From the NCBI GenBank assembly GCA_031376385.1, contig JANMDQ010000003.1, positions 62,001 through 126,000 on the forward strand: 64,000 bases of DNA, read 5' to 3'. Position numbers and translations under genes: made by a program. Numbering within the stretch: the stretch's first letter is position 1; each line of letters starts with the position of its first letter. The notes beneath the pieces are model-generated. The model was given only the letters and a program-made list of their open reading frames with translations, was not told the origin of the DNA and ran no database searches. Source of the stretch: Aquisediminimonas sp031376385 (GTDB lineage Bacteria > Pseudomonadota > Alphaproteobacteria > Sphingomonadales > Sphingomonadaceae). This document shows positions 1 to 8,755 of this stretch, piece after piece.

Positions 1-109
1 ACAGCTCATCAAACCCAGCGTCGCGGATGATTTCCATCACAGAAAGGCCTGACTGACCCTCAACTTCTTTTTCAGTACCGTCGCGTGTGACCACAATCAT
101 TTTTGCCAT
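1..109 (-). CDS. 2Fe-2S ferredoxin, N-terminal part (cut by window edge)
   Basis: Reading the minus strand from the ATG gives MAKMIVVTRDGTEKEVEGQS, then GLSVMEIIRDAGFDEL before the window ends. This is the beta-hairpin plus first helix of the adrenodoxin-type plant-like 2Fe-2S ferredoxins of alphaproteobacteria. The cluster cysteines would lie beyond the edge, so the cofactor is inferred from the N-terminus only. It is divergent from the DNA glycosylase, with about 80 bases of shared upstream region. Confidence 0.7.
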   Translation of the reverse strand, partial: MAKMIVVTRDGTEKEVEGQSGLSVMEIIRDAGFDEL

Positions 110-190
110 GTGCAAATTCCCCTGTAGGTTGCAATTTCAATTGAAGGCGTCGCTAAAGCGCAAACTTAAAATACGCAAGGGAGCAGTAAG

Positions 191-808
191 GTGGGACTAT
201 CACAAGCGGCATTGGATCAAGCGGTTGCGGCTGCCGCGCAAATTGAACCGCGTTTTTCGGTGACGCTGGAACGGATAGGCCTTCCCGAAACCCGGTCTCG
301 CCCGCGCGGCTACGAAACGATCTTACGCACGATCGTTGGCCAACAAGTGAGTGTTAAGGCCGCTGCGTCCATTTGGCGTAAGTTGGAGGAGGGGATTGGC
401 GATTTATCAGACCCCGCTGTCATCCTTGCATCCGGAGAAGATGCATTGCGGGCGTGCGGCCTGTCTCGGCAAAAGCAATCTTATGCCCATAGCCTTGCCG
501 CGCTTGTTGTGTCGGGGGAACTTGACCTGCACAATCTGCCCGAGGATGATGAAGAGGCGATTGCTCTCCTCACCCGCGCAAAAGGCATTGGCCGCTGGTC
601 AGCGGAGATTTACCTGCTGTTTGCCGAAGGGCGTGCTGATATTTGGCCCGCCGGGGATCTGGCCATTCAAATCGCAATTGGACGAATGCTGGGGATGGAG
701 GCTCGTCCGTCTGAAAAAGTCACGCGCAATTTGGCCGAGGCATGGCGACCCTACCGGGGGGGCGTGGCTATATTCGCGTGGCATGAATATAATATTCAGG
801 CGATTTAG
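191..808 (+). CDS. DNA-3-methyladenine glycosylase II (AlkA-like, HhH-GPD)
   Basis: A base-excision repair glycosylase expected to remove alkylated purines from DNA. The HhH-GPD core is clear: a helix-hairpin-helix at about residues 127-140 (TRAKGIGRWSAEI) followed by the Gly/Pro-Asp loop WPAGDLAIQ, which places the catalytic Asp at D156. At 205 residues it has only the catalytic core and lacks the N-terminal domain of E. coli AlkA, as in many alphaproteobacterial homologues. The start is GTG behind GGGAG. The last four bases overlap the convergent COG4223 gene. The exact lesion range cannot be read from sequence. Confidence 0.88.
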   Translation: MGLSQAALDQAVAAAAQIEPRFSVTLERIGLPETRSRPRGYETILRTIVGQQVSVKAAASIWRKLEEGIGDLSDPAVILASGEDALRACGLSRQKQSYAHSLAALVVSGELDLHNLPEDDEEAIALLTRAKGIGRWSAEIYLLFAEGRADIWPAGDLAIQIAIGRMLGMEARPSEKVTRNLAEAWRPYRGGVAIFAWHEYNIQAI

Positions 809-1674
809 ATCGCGTCCGGCTGCCCCATAACCGGAGCGGGCTTAGGTTCGGGCAGAACCATAACTGGCGCAGCCGCCTCGGTGGGTGCCGTCGAATAGGC
901 TTTCGCCTCCAACGCATCGACAGCTTGAATCGCCGCCGCATAGCGTTTTGCTTTCACCATCCAATCAGCAGCTGTCGCGCGGTTTGGGGTTTGACTGACT
1001 GCTTCTAAGGCGGCTGCCACATTGCCTGTTTTTAGAGCGGCTTTGGCCTGTGCGACGAGAGCTGCAGGATCGTCAGACTTGGTTTTGCCATCACGCACCG
1101 TGACCAAGTTGGACAGGCTGTTGCTGATCCGCGCCCACCACTTGTCGCCTGATCCGGATAAGGCAGGGGCCAGCGCCTCAAATTCACTATTCAGGGTCGT
1201 AAGTGTCACAGGCTGTTTTGCAGCTGAGGCAATCGCAGTTACAAGATAGGGTGCATCCGCCCCAAACTGGCGCTCGAACTCGCCCTGAAGCCCGCCAAGT
1301 CCACGACCGGCCTCAATTGCACGCCGCGCCGCAAGGGCGAGCATGACACGGCTTAGCTGCGTGTTGGGTCCAGCACCGCCTGAGTCGCCTGAGGCTTCCG
1401 CGCGCGCCAATCGTCCTTCAATTGCGGCGATGCGAGCCGCAACATCTGCGGCCATAGGTGGTGGCGCAACAGCAGTAGAAGGCGATGTCGCAATTTTGAC
1501 CGGATCAATGGCAATCGGTTCTGGCGCGGGCTGAGACACTAACTGAGTTCCAAATTCAGTGCTGGTCAATATCCATGCCGTGGCCGCCACCCCACCCACG
1601 AAGAATAAGGTCGGCAGGATGAGTGAGCGACCAATGGTACGGCGTGGCGGCGTGGAAGGCGATCCATCAGTCAT
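805..1674 (-). CDS. COG4223 / mitofilin-like membrane-anchored protein
   Basis: A 289-residue protein with a proline-rich cytoplasmic N-terminus, one transmembrane segment (about residues 17-36, RSLILPTLFFVGGVAATAWI) and a large Ala-rich helical periplasmic part. It ends with a Pro/Ala tail. It follows hemD directly, the stop of one abutting the ATG of the other, in the order hemC-hemD-this gene. This arrangement is typical of alphaproteobacteria, where the third gene encodes a mitofilin/Mic60-like COG4223 protein. The family assignment rests on this context and on architecture. A role in envelope organisation or haem synthesis is inference only. Confidence 0.65.
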   Translation of the reverse strand: MTDGSPSTPPRRTIGRSLILPTLFFVGGVAATAWILTSTEFGTQLVSQPAPEPIAIDPVKIATSPSTAVAPPPMAADVAARIAAIEGRLARAEASGDSGGAGPNTQLSRVMLALAARRAIEAGRGLGGLQGEFERQFGADAPYLVTAIASAAKQPVTLTTLNSEFEALAPALSGSGDKWWARISNSLSNLVTVRDGKTKSDDPAALVAQAKAALKTGNVAAALEAVSQTPNRATAADWMVKAKRYAAAIQAVDALEAKAYSTAPTEAAAPVMVLPEPKPAPVMGQPDAI

Positions 1675-2358
1675 TCAAACAACCCTGTCATATTTTGCAG
1701 CTATCTCAACTGCCGCATCAATCATCGCTTCATCGCGCGGATGGGCAGCAAGTGCAACTGCTTCCCAGCCAGAGCCAGCCGCCATCGCGACTTTGGCACT
1801 GATTGCGACAATTGATATTCGGTCAATTTTCGCACTTTTGGCCAAGTCTCGAAAAAATGTGGCCGCTCGCGCCGAATGAAGCAGGACGATGGGGCCCTGT
1901 TCTAAGATGGCCCAGAACGGGGGCGGTGACGCAATCGGGCGGCTCCGATATACGGTGATTTGATCTATAATGTGGCTGTTTGGGGAAAGCAGCGTTGCAT
2001 CTTCACCTGCCAAGTGGAGCAGTTTTTTTGGCTGTATTCTTGCAAGAAGAGCATCGATACCCTGTGATCCTTCGGCTTTAACCATCAGTCCCGCCGCTCG
2101 CGCAGCCTTTGCGGTGGCCGAGCCGACGGCATAGACCGGCAAGTGTCGATAAGTCTCAAGCCCCGGCCCTGAATGAAACACTGCGTTAGCGCTGGTGAAA
2201 AGGACGGCTTCATAGTTGGAGGGACGCTGCGCTGCCCATTCAACAGCTTCAATCTCAAACACCGGGTAGCCAACCGCGTTCAGGCCCTGCAGATTTGCTT
2301 GCGCCACCGTCGCAGCATTGCCCGGTTCGGGCCGCAGGATCAGGACGGGGCGGCTCAC
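1675..2358 (-). CDS. hemD: uroporphyrinogen-III synthase
   Basis: Closes and isomerises hydroxymethylbilane to uroporphyrinogen III, the last common intermediate of haem and corrinoid synthesis. The family is poorly conserved. The N-terminal VLILRPEPGN, the EAVLFTSANAV element (residues about 50-60), YAVGSATAKAAR and the C-terminal IVAISAKVAMAA match the two-lobed HemD fold. At 227 residues it is of normal length. Its ATG overlaps the hemC stop by four bases (ATGA), so the two enzymes, which act in sequence on an unstable intermediate, are translationally coupled. Confidence 0.88.
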   Translation of the reverse strand: MSRPVLILRPEPGNAATVAQANLQGLNAVGYPVFEIEAVEWAAQRPSNYEAVLFTSANAVFHSGPGLETYRHLPVYAVGSATAKAARAAGLMVKAEGSQGIDALLARIQPKKLLHLAGEDATLLSPNSHIIDQITVYRSRPIASPPPFWAILEQGPIVLLHSARAATFFRDLAKSAKIDRISIVAISAKVAMAAGSGWEAVALAAHPRDEAMIDAAVEIAAKYDRVV

Positions 2359-3275
2359 GCGTCGAACAAGCCCCGCAATGCCGGGCTGGCATTGCCAAGC
2401 AGTTCATGGGCAAGCCCCTCTGCATCGGCAGGTGATGCGATCCATTCTTCGCCACTTACACATTCTTCGCCGTCGGGACTGATTAGCTCTGCGCGCAATT
2501 GGATCGTGCTGCCAGCCATCACAGCCAAAGCGGCAACTGGCGAATGACAGCCAGCACCAAGTGCCGCCAAAAAGGCGCGTTCTGCTGACACGCACGTCAT
2601 CGTCGCGGGGTCATTGATGTTTGCAAGCAAGGCGCGAGTCGCTGCGTCATTGGCACGCGCCTCAACACCCACAGCGCCTTGGGCCGGGGCGGGCAGCATT
2701 TCGGTAATCTCGATCCCTACACCAATATTGGTCAAGCCGAGCCGGTCGAGTCCTGCCGCCGCCAGCAGAGTTGCATCGGCTTCGCCTGCTTCCAACTTAG
2801 CCAATCGCGTCGCTACATTGCCACGAAACAGAGTGATTTCTACATCCGGCCGTGCGCGCTTCAATTGAGCGGTCCGGCGTGGAGAATTGGTGCCAATGCG
2901 CGCACCTTCGGGAAGCGACGCAATCGAAGATGCCCCAATCAAACGGTCCCGCACATCCGCACGCGGCAGCATGGCCGCTATCGTAAGTGTTTCGGGGCGG
3001 ATCGTTTCGACATCCTTCATTGAATGCACGGCAAAATCAATTCTGCCCTCAATCAGTGCGCGGTCCAGCTCCTTTGTCCACAACGCCTTACCACCAATAT
3101 CGGCGAGGGACTGATCAAGTATCTTATCCCCACTCGCCGTCATTGCGACAATCTCTACCGCTGCCAAATCCCAGCCGTGCGCTGCACAAAGTGCATCCCG
3201 CACCAAATAGGCCTGCGCCATGGCAAGGGGAGAGGCGCGGGTGCCCAAGCGTAAGGGGGGAGCAGGTGAACTCAT
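2355..3275 (-). CDS. hemC: hydroxymethylbilane synthase (porphobilinogen deaminase)
   Basis: Polymerises four porphobilinogens into hydroxymethylbilane using a dipyrromethane cofactor held on a Cys. RLGTRASPLAMAQ near the N-terminus, HSMKDVET, and the cofactor-attachment region LGAGCHSPVAA (the Cys of GAGCHSP) are all present. The frame is open for a further 114 codons upstream, but that part has no family similarity. The ATG at 3275, giving MSSPAPPLRLGTRASPLA, yields the usual length of 306 residues. The gene is divergent from tsaD, with a 41-base gap that must hold both start regions. Confidence 0.94.
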   Translation of the reverse strand: MSSPAPPLRLGTRASPLAMAQAYLVRDALCAAHGWDLAAVEIVAMTASGDKILDQSLADIGGKALWTKELDRALIEGRIDFAVHSMKDVETIRPETLTIAAMLPRADVRDRLIGASSIASLPEGARIGTNSPRRTAQLKRARPDVEITLFRGNVATRLAKLEAGEADATLLAAAGLDRLGLTNIGVGIEITEMLPAPAQGAVGVEARANDAATRALLANINDPATMTCVSAERAFLAALGAGCHSPVAALAVMAGSTIQLRAELISPDGEECVSGEEWIASPADAEGLAHELLGNASPALRGLFDA

Positions 3276-3316
3276 GCGCCTTGCCCTAACCGCGCGCGCG
3301 ATTAGAGGGAAGAGCC

Positions 3317-4351
3317 ATGAGCCTGATCCTTGGCATCGAATCAAGCTGTGATGAAACAGCCGCGGCACTGGTGACCAGTGACCGGGTGGTGCTGTCTCAT
3401 CGATTGGCTGGGCAGGAGGCGGAGCATCGCCCGTTTGGCGGCGTTGTACCAGAGATTGCGGCGCGCGCGCATGTTGAGGTTCTGACACCGCTGGTTGAGG
3501 CTGCGTTGTCGGACGCTGGCAAATCCCTGAGCGATGTTGATGCGATTGCCGTGACTGCAGGGCCGGGGTTGATCGGCGGCGTGATGGTTGGCCTAGTGAC
3601 AGCAAAGGCGCTGGCACATGCGGCGGGTAAGCCGCTGATTGCAGTCAATCATTTGGAGGGTCATGCGCTATCGCCGCGATTGGCAGAGGCTTCGCTGGAA
3701 TTTCCGTATCTATTGCTGCTGGTGTCTGGTGGCCATTGCCAGTTGCTCGTGGTCAGCGGCGTGGGCCGCTATCGGCGTCTGGGCACAACCATCGATGATG
3801 CGGCGGGGGAGGCGTTTGATAAGACCGCCAAGCTGCTTGGGCTTGGCTTTCCTGGCGGACCAGCGGTGGAGGCTGCCGCGCGCTTGGGCAATCCTAAGGC
3901 AGTGCCTTTGCCACGCCCCCTGAAAGGCACAGCGGACCCGCATTTCTCTTTTGCGGGCCTAAAAAGTGCGGTGCTGCGTGCCAAGGAGTCCGGGCTTTAC
4001 GCGGCGGAAGATATCGCCGCATCTTTTCAAACTGCGGTAGTTGATTGCTTGCTAGACAGGACACGGCTGGCACTGGCATTGGCTCCCGAAGTCACGGCAT
4101 TGGTTGTGGCAGGCGGCGTTGCGGCCAATGGTGCCGTGCGGAGCGGGCTGGAGCGGCTGGCGACTGAATCTGGCCTCCCTTTCATGGCCCCGCCGCTCTG
4201 GCTGTGCACTGATAATGCCGCGATGATTGGGTGGGCAGGCGCTGAGCGGTTTGAGGCAGGGTTGATCGACGGGCTGGATGTGCAGGCCCGCGCCCGTTGG
4301 CCACTTGATCCTCTGGCAGAGGCTGTGCGCGGTGCGGGAGTGAAGGCATGA
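3317..4351 (+). CDS. tsaD: tRNA N6-adenosine threonylcarbamoyltransferase TsaD
   Basis: Transfers the threonylcarbamoyl group to A37 of ANN-decoding tRNAs (t6A). MSLILGIESSCDETAAALV at the start is the family signature. The metal-binding HLEGH motif gives H112 and H116, and the ASKHA ATPase-like folds (AGPGLIGG, DDAAGEAFDK, LWLCTDNAAMIG) are complete in 344 residues. TsaE, its partner ATPase, lies in the same window about 9 kb downstream in the divL operon. gpsA follows with a four-base ATGA overlap. Confidence 0.96.
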   Translation: MSLILGIESSCDETAAALVTSDRVVLSHRLAGQEAEHRPFGGVVPEIAARAHVEVLTPLVEAALSDAGKSLSDVDAIAVTAGPGLIGGVMVGLVTAKALAHAAGKPLIAVNHLEGHALSPRLAEASLEFPYLLLLVSGGHCQLLVVSGVGRYRRLGTTIDDAAGEAFDKTAKLLGLGFPGGPAVEAAARLGNPKAVPLPRPLKGTADPHFSFAGLKSAVLRAKESGLYAAEDIAASFQTAVVDCLLDRTRLALALAPEVTALVVAGGVAANGAVRSGLERLATESGLPFMAPPLWLCTDNAAMIGWAGAERFEAGLIDGLDVQARARWPLDPLAEAVRGAGVKA

Positions 4352-5325
4352 CGATCGGCGTAATAGGCGGCGGCGCATGGGGCACGGCCCTGGCGCAAGT
4401 CATTGCCAGCGGCGGCGAAGACGCGACGCTGTGGGCGCGGGAAGCCGAAGTGGTGGCTTCGATTAACGGCACGCGCGAAAATAGTCTGTTTCTCTCCGGC
4501 TTGAAGCTCAGTGAACGCATCACTGCGACCAGCAACATTGCTGCGGCGACAGCTTGTTCAGTCCTGCTGATCGTGGCTCCGGCGCAGCATTTGCGTTCAG
4601 TCTTGGCCGATATCCCAGCGAACGGTCAGCACTTGATCCTATGCACCAAAGGAATTGAGCAGGGCAGCGGGGCCTTCATGCACGACATCGCAACAGAGCG
4701 CGCGCTAGGCGGCGGAGTGGCTGTGCTGTCCGGGCCAACTTTCGCTCATGAGGTTGCAGCAGGCCTGCCGACCGCGATCACACTCGCGTGCGAGGATGAC
4801 GCGCTGGGGGCCATGCTCGCCAAGACCATCGCGCGGCCAACTTTCCGGCCTTATCTGTCTACTGATATGATTGGCGCGGAAATTGGTGGTGCCGTCAAAA
4901 ATGTCCTCGCCATTGCCTGCGGGGTGGTTGAGGGCAGGGGCCTTGGCCAGAATGCGCGTGCGGCGCTGATTGCACGGGGCTTTGCAGAAATGACGCGCTT
5001 TGGATTGGCAAAGGGCGCGCGGGCAGAAACGCTTGCTGGGCTATCAGGTCTGGGCGATTTGGTGCTGACCTGTTCGTCGGCATCGTCGCGTAATTTTTCG
5101 CTGGGGAAGGGATTGGGTGAGGGGCGTACAGCGGCGGAAATGCTAGAGGGTCAGCGCACTGTCGCCGAAGGTGCCGCGACTGCGCCGGTGCTGCAGAAAG
5201 TGGCGCGTGAAGCTGGCGTGGACATGCCAATCGTGGATGCGGTCTGTGCGCTGCTTGCGGGGACTGCCGCGATTGCCGAGGTTGTGGGGAGCTTGCTCGC
5301 GCGGCCTTTAAAGGTTGAGCGTTAG
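4348..5325 (+). CDS. gpsA: glycerol-3-phosphate dehydrogenase [NAD(P)+]
   Basis: Reduces dihydroxyacetone phosphate to sn-glycerol 3-phosphate for phospholipid synthesis in the cytoplasm. An N-terminal Rossmann motif (IGVIGGGAWGTALA, residues 3-16), the CTKGIE loop, the LSGPTFAHEVA signature and the GAEIGGAVKNVLAIACG segment with the catalytic Lys are all visible. The 325-residue length is normal. It overlaps tsaD by four bases. A perfect 24-nt inverted repeat starts 15 bases after the stop and probably serves as the operon end. Confidence 0.95.
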   Translation: MTIGVIGGGAWGTALAQVIASGGEDATLWAREAEVVASINGTRENSLFLSGLKLSERITATSNIAAATACSVLLIVAPAQHLRSVLADIPANGQHLILCTKGIEQGSGAFMHDIATERALGGGVAVLSGPTFAHEVAAGLPTAITLACEDDALGAMLAKTIARPTFRPYLSTDMIGAEIGGAVKNVLAIACGVVEGRGLGQNARAALIARGFAEMTRFGLAKGARAETLAGLSGLGDLVLTCSSASSRNFSLGKGLGEGRTAAEMLEGQRTVAEGAATAPVLQKVAREAGVDMPIVDAVCALLAGTAAIAEVVGSLLARPLKVER

Positions 5326-5339
5326 CTGGAGAAACTTCC

Positions 5340-5427
5340 CCTTCCCTGAGCTTGTCGAAGGGCTGTTCTTTCTAACGCTCAAATAGGAGCAAAAAGAAAA
5401 ATGGCCCTTCGACAAGCTCAGGGAAGG
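5340..5427. repeat. Perfect 24-nt inverted repeat (family C, CCCTTCGACAAGCTCAGGG core)
   Basis: The arms at 5340-5363 and 5404-5427 are exact reverse complements, separated by 40 bases. The core CCCTTCGACAAGCTCAGGG is a repeat commonly seen between genes of sphingomonads. It lies between the converging gpsA and ald genes, where a hairpin would act on both transcripts. There is no strong T-run, so factor-independent termination is only a possibility. Confidence 0.9.
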
Positions 5428-5452
5428 TACGTTTTGGCGATCGAACCGCCCA

Positions 5453-6550
5453 TCATCCCTCAAATGGCAAATCCAGTGCCTCTGCCACGGCCTTATGCCG
5501 AATCCGACCACCTGCCACATTCAGGCCAGCGGCCAGATGCACATCTAGCGCCATTGCCCGTTCCGGCCCCAAATTCGCCAATTTGAGCGCGAAGGGCAGC
5601 GTCGCATTGTTGAGCGCAAAGGCCGATGTCCGTGCCACCGCACCCGGCATATTCGCGACGCAGTAATGGATGACGCCTTCTTCGATATAGACGGGATCGG
5701 AATGGGTGGTGGCGCGGCTGGTTTCAAAACAGCCGCCTTGGTCAATCGCAATGTCGACGAGCACCGATCCGCGCTTCATCGTCTTCAACATTTCGCGCGT
5801 GACCAGCTTTGGGGCCGCCGCACCTGGAACAAGGACCGCGCCAATCACCAGATGAGCTGCCGCAACGGCAGCGGCAATCGCGGCTTTGGATGCGTAAGCG
5901 GTTTTGATCGAATTGCCGAAATGAGTATCGAGTTCAGCCAGTCGGTCATTGTTGATATCATAAATAGTAACATCAGCGCGCAGACCAACCGCCATTTGCG
6001 CTGCGTTCAGGCCGGACACGCCGCCACCTAAGATCGCGACACGGGCCGGGGCAACCCCCGGAACACCCCCGAGTAAAACTCCGCGACCACCCTGTTCCTT
6101 CTCCAAATAGTGCGCGCCGACTTGAATCGACATTCGCCCGGCCACTTCTGACATAGGCTTGAGCAACGGCAAGGTGCGATTCGGGGATGTGACAGTCTCA
6201 TAAGCAATGCACGTCGCGCCAGATTTCATGAGGCCAAGGGCCTGAGGTTTATCTGCGGCCAGATGGAGATAGGTAAACAGAGTGTGCCGTGCCTCCAGCA
6301 TCTCAATTTCTTGAGGTTGCGGTTCTTTCACCTTCACGATCATATCGCTCGCTGCAAACACTTCTGCAGCGTTGGGTAGAATTTTCGCCCCAACCGCTAT
6401 ATAGTCACGGTCCGCAAAATCAATTCCTGTTCCAGCGAGTGCTTCGACAAAAACTTCATGTCCGGCACTGATGAGTTCCGATACGGAAGGAGGCGTCAGG
6501 CCAACACGATATTCGTGGTTTTTAATCTCTTTGGGTACGCCAATCCGCAT
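5453..6550 (-). CDS. ald: alanine dehydrogenase
   Basis: NAD-dependent interconversion of L-alanine and pyruvate plus ammonium. MRIGVPKEIKNHEYRVGLTP is the family N-terminus. EALAGTGIDFADRDY, the substrate Lys region VKVKEPQ, the Rossmann motif VAILGGGVSGLNAAQMA (about residue 170) and DIAIDQGGCFETSRATTHSDP follow in order. The 365-residue length is normal. A LuxR-type regulator gene lies 67 bases upstream on the same strand, which makes it a candidate regulator or operon partner. Confidence 0.95.
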   Translation of the reverse strand: MRIGVPKEIKNHEYRVGLTPPSVSELISAGHEVFVEALAGTGIDFADRDYIAVGAKILPNAAEVFAASDMIVKVKEPQPQEIEMLEARHTLFTYLHLAADKPQALGLMKSGATCIAYETVTSPNRTLPLLKPMSEVAGRMSIQVGAHYLEKEQGGRGVLLGGVPGVAPARVAILGGGVSGLNAAQMAVGLRADVTIYDINNDRLAELDTHFGNSIKTAYASKAAIAAAVAAAHLVIGAVLVPGAAAPKLVTREMLKTMKRGSVLVDIAIDQGGCFETSRATTHSDPVYIEEGVIHYCVANMPGAVARTSAFALNNATLPFALKLANLGPERAMALDVHLAAGLNVAGGRIRHKAVAEALDLPFEG

Positions 6551-6617
6551 ATTGCGCTCCTATGTAATATTGTTTCGCTGGGATAGCGAGGATCACCAAT
6601 GTGGGAAAGGAAAATTG

Positions 6618-7787
6618 CTATGTTTCAGCTTCGATCGGAAGCCTTGCCAGCATGGCAGTCAATTGGGCTTGACTGGTAGCGCCAGTTTTTCTGAATACTG
6701 ATTTCAGCAAGAATCGCGCTGCGTTGATGCTATTGGCTCGCTCCGTGGCATAGTCGGCTAAGCTGAGTCCGGACCCTAATGCAACTGCAAGGCGCGCTTC
6801 GGACGGCGTCAAACCATACCACTGTTTAACGCGATTGATCTGGACCACAGGTGTTTCGCCAGGCCCATTGCCCAAAGTAATAATCAGTGACGCACCTTCA
6901 GCTATGCCACCAACTCTAAGTTCGGATTGTGGGTTAAGTCGCGCTCCAAGCACTGGGCATTCGGTTCCATTTGCCGCAACGGCGTTGAACGCTTTTCCAG
7001 TGGGAGGCAAAGACTGTGCTAATTCCAGAAGACTTTTGTGGCTGGATGAGTGAACGAAAGCCAGCCGCCCGCCGGATGTAGTGATGATTCCAGCTCGTTC
7101 GTAAGAGGACGTCCTGCTATTTGCCGCGATAATGTTAAAGTCTTGATCAAGACTAATGACACCAAATGGAGACTGATTGGCCGCCAATAATGCGGCCCCT
7201 TCTGCTAGCTTCAGGCTGGCGATGCGATCGCTAATCCGCATCGCGCGCTGCATGTGCGGCGCAAGGACCCTCAGCCCTCGCTTCAACGCGCTAAGATCGC
7301 GGTCAGATGGGCCGGCGAGTATCATACCGAGCCGCTCTCCACCTCTTCTGTCGAGCAATACAGCCATCAGTCGGTCAACCCCCCAAGGCCTCAGGAAGTC
7401 TTTGAATAGAGGAGACTCAGCGACTTCCTCACGCGAACTAATCTCAGCGCTGTCAACTACGCTGCCATTGCGAAAGCGGCTGATACGCTGTGACCAAAGA
7501 TTGTTGCCTCCAAACACATTTGCGTAAATGTCTTGAACACCAGCGGCTAAGCCTGATGCCGCTACAAATCGGGCGCTAGGTGGGTTATGGCTTTCCCAAA
7601 GTATGAACGCGGCGTCCCAATTGAGAGGACATAATGAATCTCTGATTTGCGCGAGAGTTTCATTCCACTGTTCAGGATGCAAAACGGATTCGTAGATTTG
7701 ACCGATCAGTGTGTTGAGCACTTCCCAATCATCAATGTCTGTTTGATTGGAGAGATAAGGCATGGTCGCCACGTCTGTCATGCACAC
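6618..7787 (-). CDS. LuxR-family transcriptional regulator (PAS-like sensor, C-terminal HTH)
   Basis: A 389-residue regulator. The C-terminal ~65 residues, beginning QWYGLTPSEARLAVALGSG, form a LuxR-like helix-turn-helix: GLTPSEARL, then SLADYATERANSINAARF and a recognition-helix region ending FRKTGATSQAQL. A PAS-like stretch (QSPFGVISLDQDFNIIAANS) sits near residue 210, and the N-terminal half resembles the helical sensor region of sphingomonad LuxR solos. No receiver domain is seen. The start could be the first ATG or codon 3 or 9. It precedes ald on the same strand. Ligand and targets are unknown. Confidence 0.8.
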   Translation of the reverse strand: MCMTDVATMPYLSNQTDIDDWEVLNTLIGQIYESVLHPEQWNETLAQIRDSLCPLNWDAAFILWESHNPPSARFVAASGLAAGVQDIYANVFGGNNLWSQRISRFRNGSVVDSAEISSREEVAESPLFKDFLRPWGVDRLMAVLLDRRGGERLGMILAGPSDRDLSALKRGLRVLAPHMQRAMRISDRIASLKLAEGAALLAANQSPFGVISLDQDFNIIAANSRTSSYERAGIITTSGGRLAFVHSSSHKSLLELAQSLPPTGKAFNAVAANGTECPVLGARLNPQSELRVGGIAEGASLIITLGNGPGETPVVQINRVKQWYGLTPSEARLAVALGSGLSLADYATERANSINAARFLLKSVFRKTGATSQAQLTAMLARLPIEAET

Positions 7788-7887
7788 CTCAATTAGAATC
7801 AGGCTGTAACGCTAACCTAGCTTTTCCCTTACGGCAAACGGGATAAGGGCTCAAAATGCGATGAATTGTGATTGAGTCTATTCAAAT

Positions 7888-8009
7888 GGGTAGCGCCGTG
7901 GGGCTGCGAATCTGTGATTTAGACGGTGCGACCCAAGGGGGAAGTGGTTCACAAGACCATTTGTTCCTTTTACTTTGCCCGCAGGTCTTTGATCTGCGGG
8001 CATTTTTTT
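7888..8009 (+). ncRNA. Candidate structured small RNA or leader, three hairpins
   Basis: Three consecutive hairpins are visible in a gene-free gap. Hairpin 1 pairs 7888-7899 with 7923-7934 (12 bp with one A/G mismatch and one G-U). Hairpin 2 pairs 7942-7948 with 7956-7962. Hairpin 3 is a strong terminator. The gap lies between the divergent regulator gene and yqgE, whose ATG is 87 bases past the T-run. It could be a free small RNA or an attenuating leader for yqgE. It matches no RNA family I recognise; 6S, 4.5S and tmRNA do not fit. Its 5' end is not defined. Confidence 0.5.
7977..8009 (+). terminator. Intrinsic terminator
   Basis: An 11-bp stem (7977-7987 with 7991-8001, one G-U pair) closes a TTT loop and is followed by seven T residues after one A. 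It terminates the candidate small RNA upstream of yqgE. Confidence 0.85.
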
Positions 8010-8095
8010 CGGTTTGCCACTTCCCCGCTCTCCAACACACTATTTTTTGGCCGCACCCCTTCACTCACCGCCGTTGCTTCTTTAGCAATAATGAC

Positions 8096-8653
8096 ATGAC
8101 AACTCCGCGTTTTCATTTGGGACAATTTTTGTTGGCGATGCCGGGAATTGGCGATTCCCGATTTGAACGGTCAATTATTGCGCTCTGTTCGCATGATGAA
8201 GGTGGTGCCATGGGAATTGGCGTTGGGCATTTGGCTGGCTTGTCCCTGCACAATTTATTTCAGCAGTTTGACATTGATGCATCCGGGGTGCCGGACTCAC
8301 CAATTTACGCGGGTGGACCAGTGGAACCGCAGCGCGGTTTCGTTTTGCACAGTCTTGATTGGGGCGGGCAAGGAACGACAGAAGTTGCTGGTCAATGGGC
8401 GCTTAGCAGCTCGCTTGATGTACTGCGCGTGATCGGTCGCCCAACGGGTCCTCGCAATTGGCTGGTTGCGCTGGGCTATGCCGGATGGGGGGCGGGGCAG
8501 CTGGATGAGGAAATGACCCGCCATGGATGGCATTTGGTACCCGGCGATCAAACCATTTTATTCGATCTTCCAGTTGGGGAGAGGTGGCAAGCCGGTTTTC
8601 AATCGACAGGAATAGACCCGCGCCTCCTGACGCCGCATAGTGGTCGTGCATAG
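8096..8653 (+). CDS. YqgE/AlgH family protein (UPF0301)
   Basis: A 185-residue cytoplasmic protein. LGQFLLAMPGIGDSRFERSIIALCSHDEGGAMGIGV and the later YAGGPVEPQRGFVLHS are the conserved blocks of UPF0301. The frame is open for 76 codons upstream, across the small-RNA/terminator region. The ATG at 8096 gives MTTPRFHLGQFLLAMPG and the family length, so it is chosen. The biochemical role of the family is not established (AlgH was named for an effect on alginate regulation in Pseudomonas). Confidence 0.9.
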   Translation: MTTPRFHLGQFLLAMPGIGDSRFERSIIALCSHDEGGAMGIGVGHLAGLSLHNLFQQFDIDASGVPDSPIYAGGPVEPQRGFVLHSLDWGGQGTTEVAGQWALSSSLDVLRVIGRPTGPRNWLVALGYAGWGAGQLDEEMTRHGWHLVPGDQTILFDLPVGERWQAGFQSTGIDPRLLTPHSGRA

Positions 8654-8755
8654 GAAGTAGACTGGGTTAACAGGATTTTCACTCGGTTTCGAAACAGTCC
8701 GAACATCGCTTATTGAGACTTTCTCCTCTCGTTCTTGGGATCGAGGGGTTTGGAC

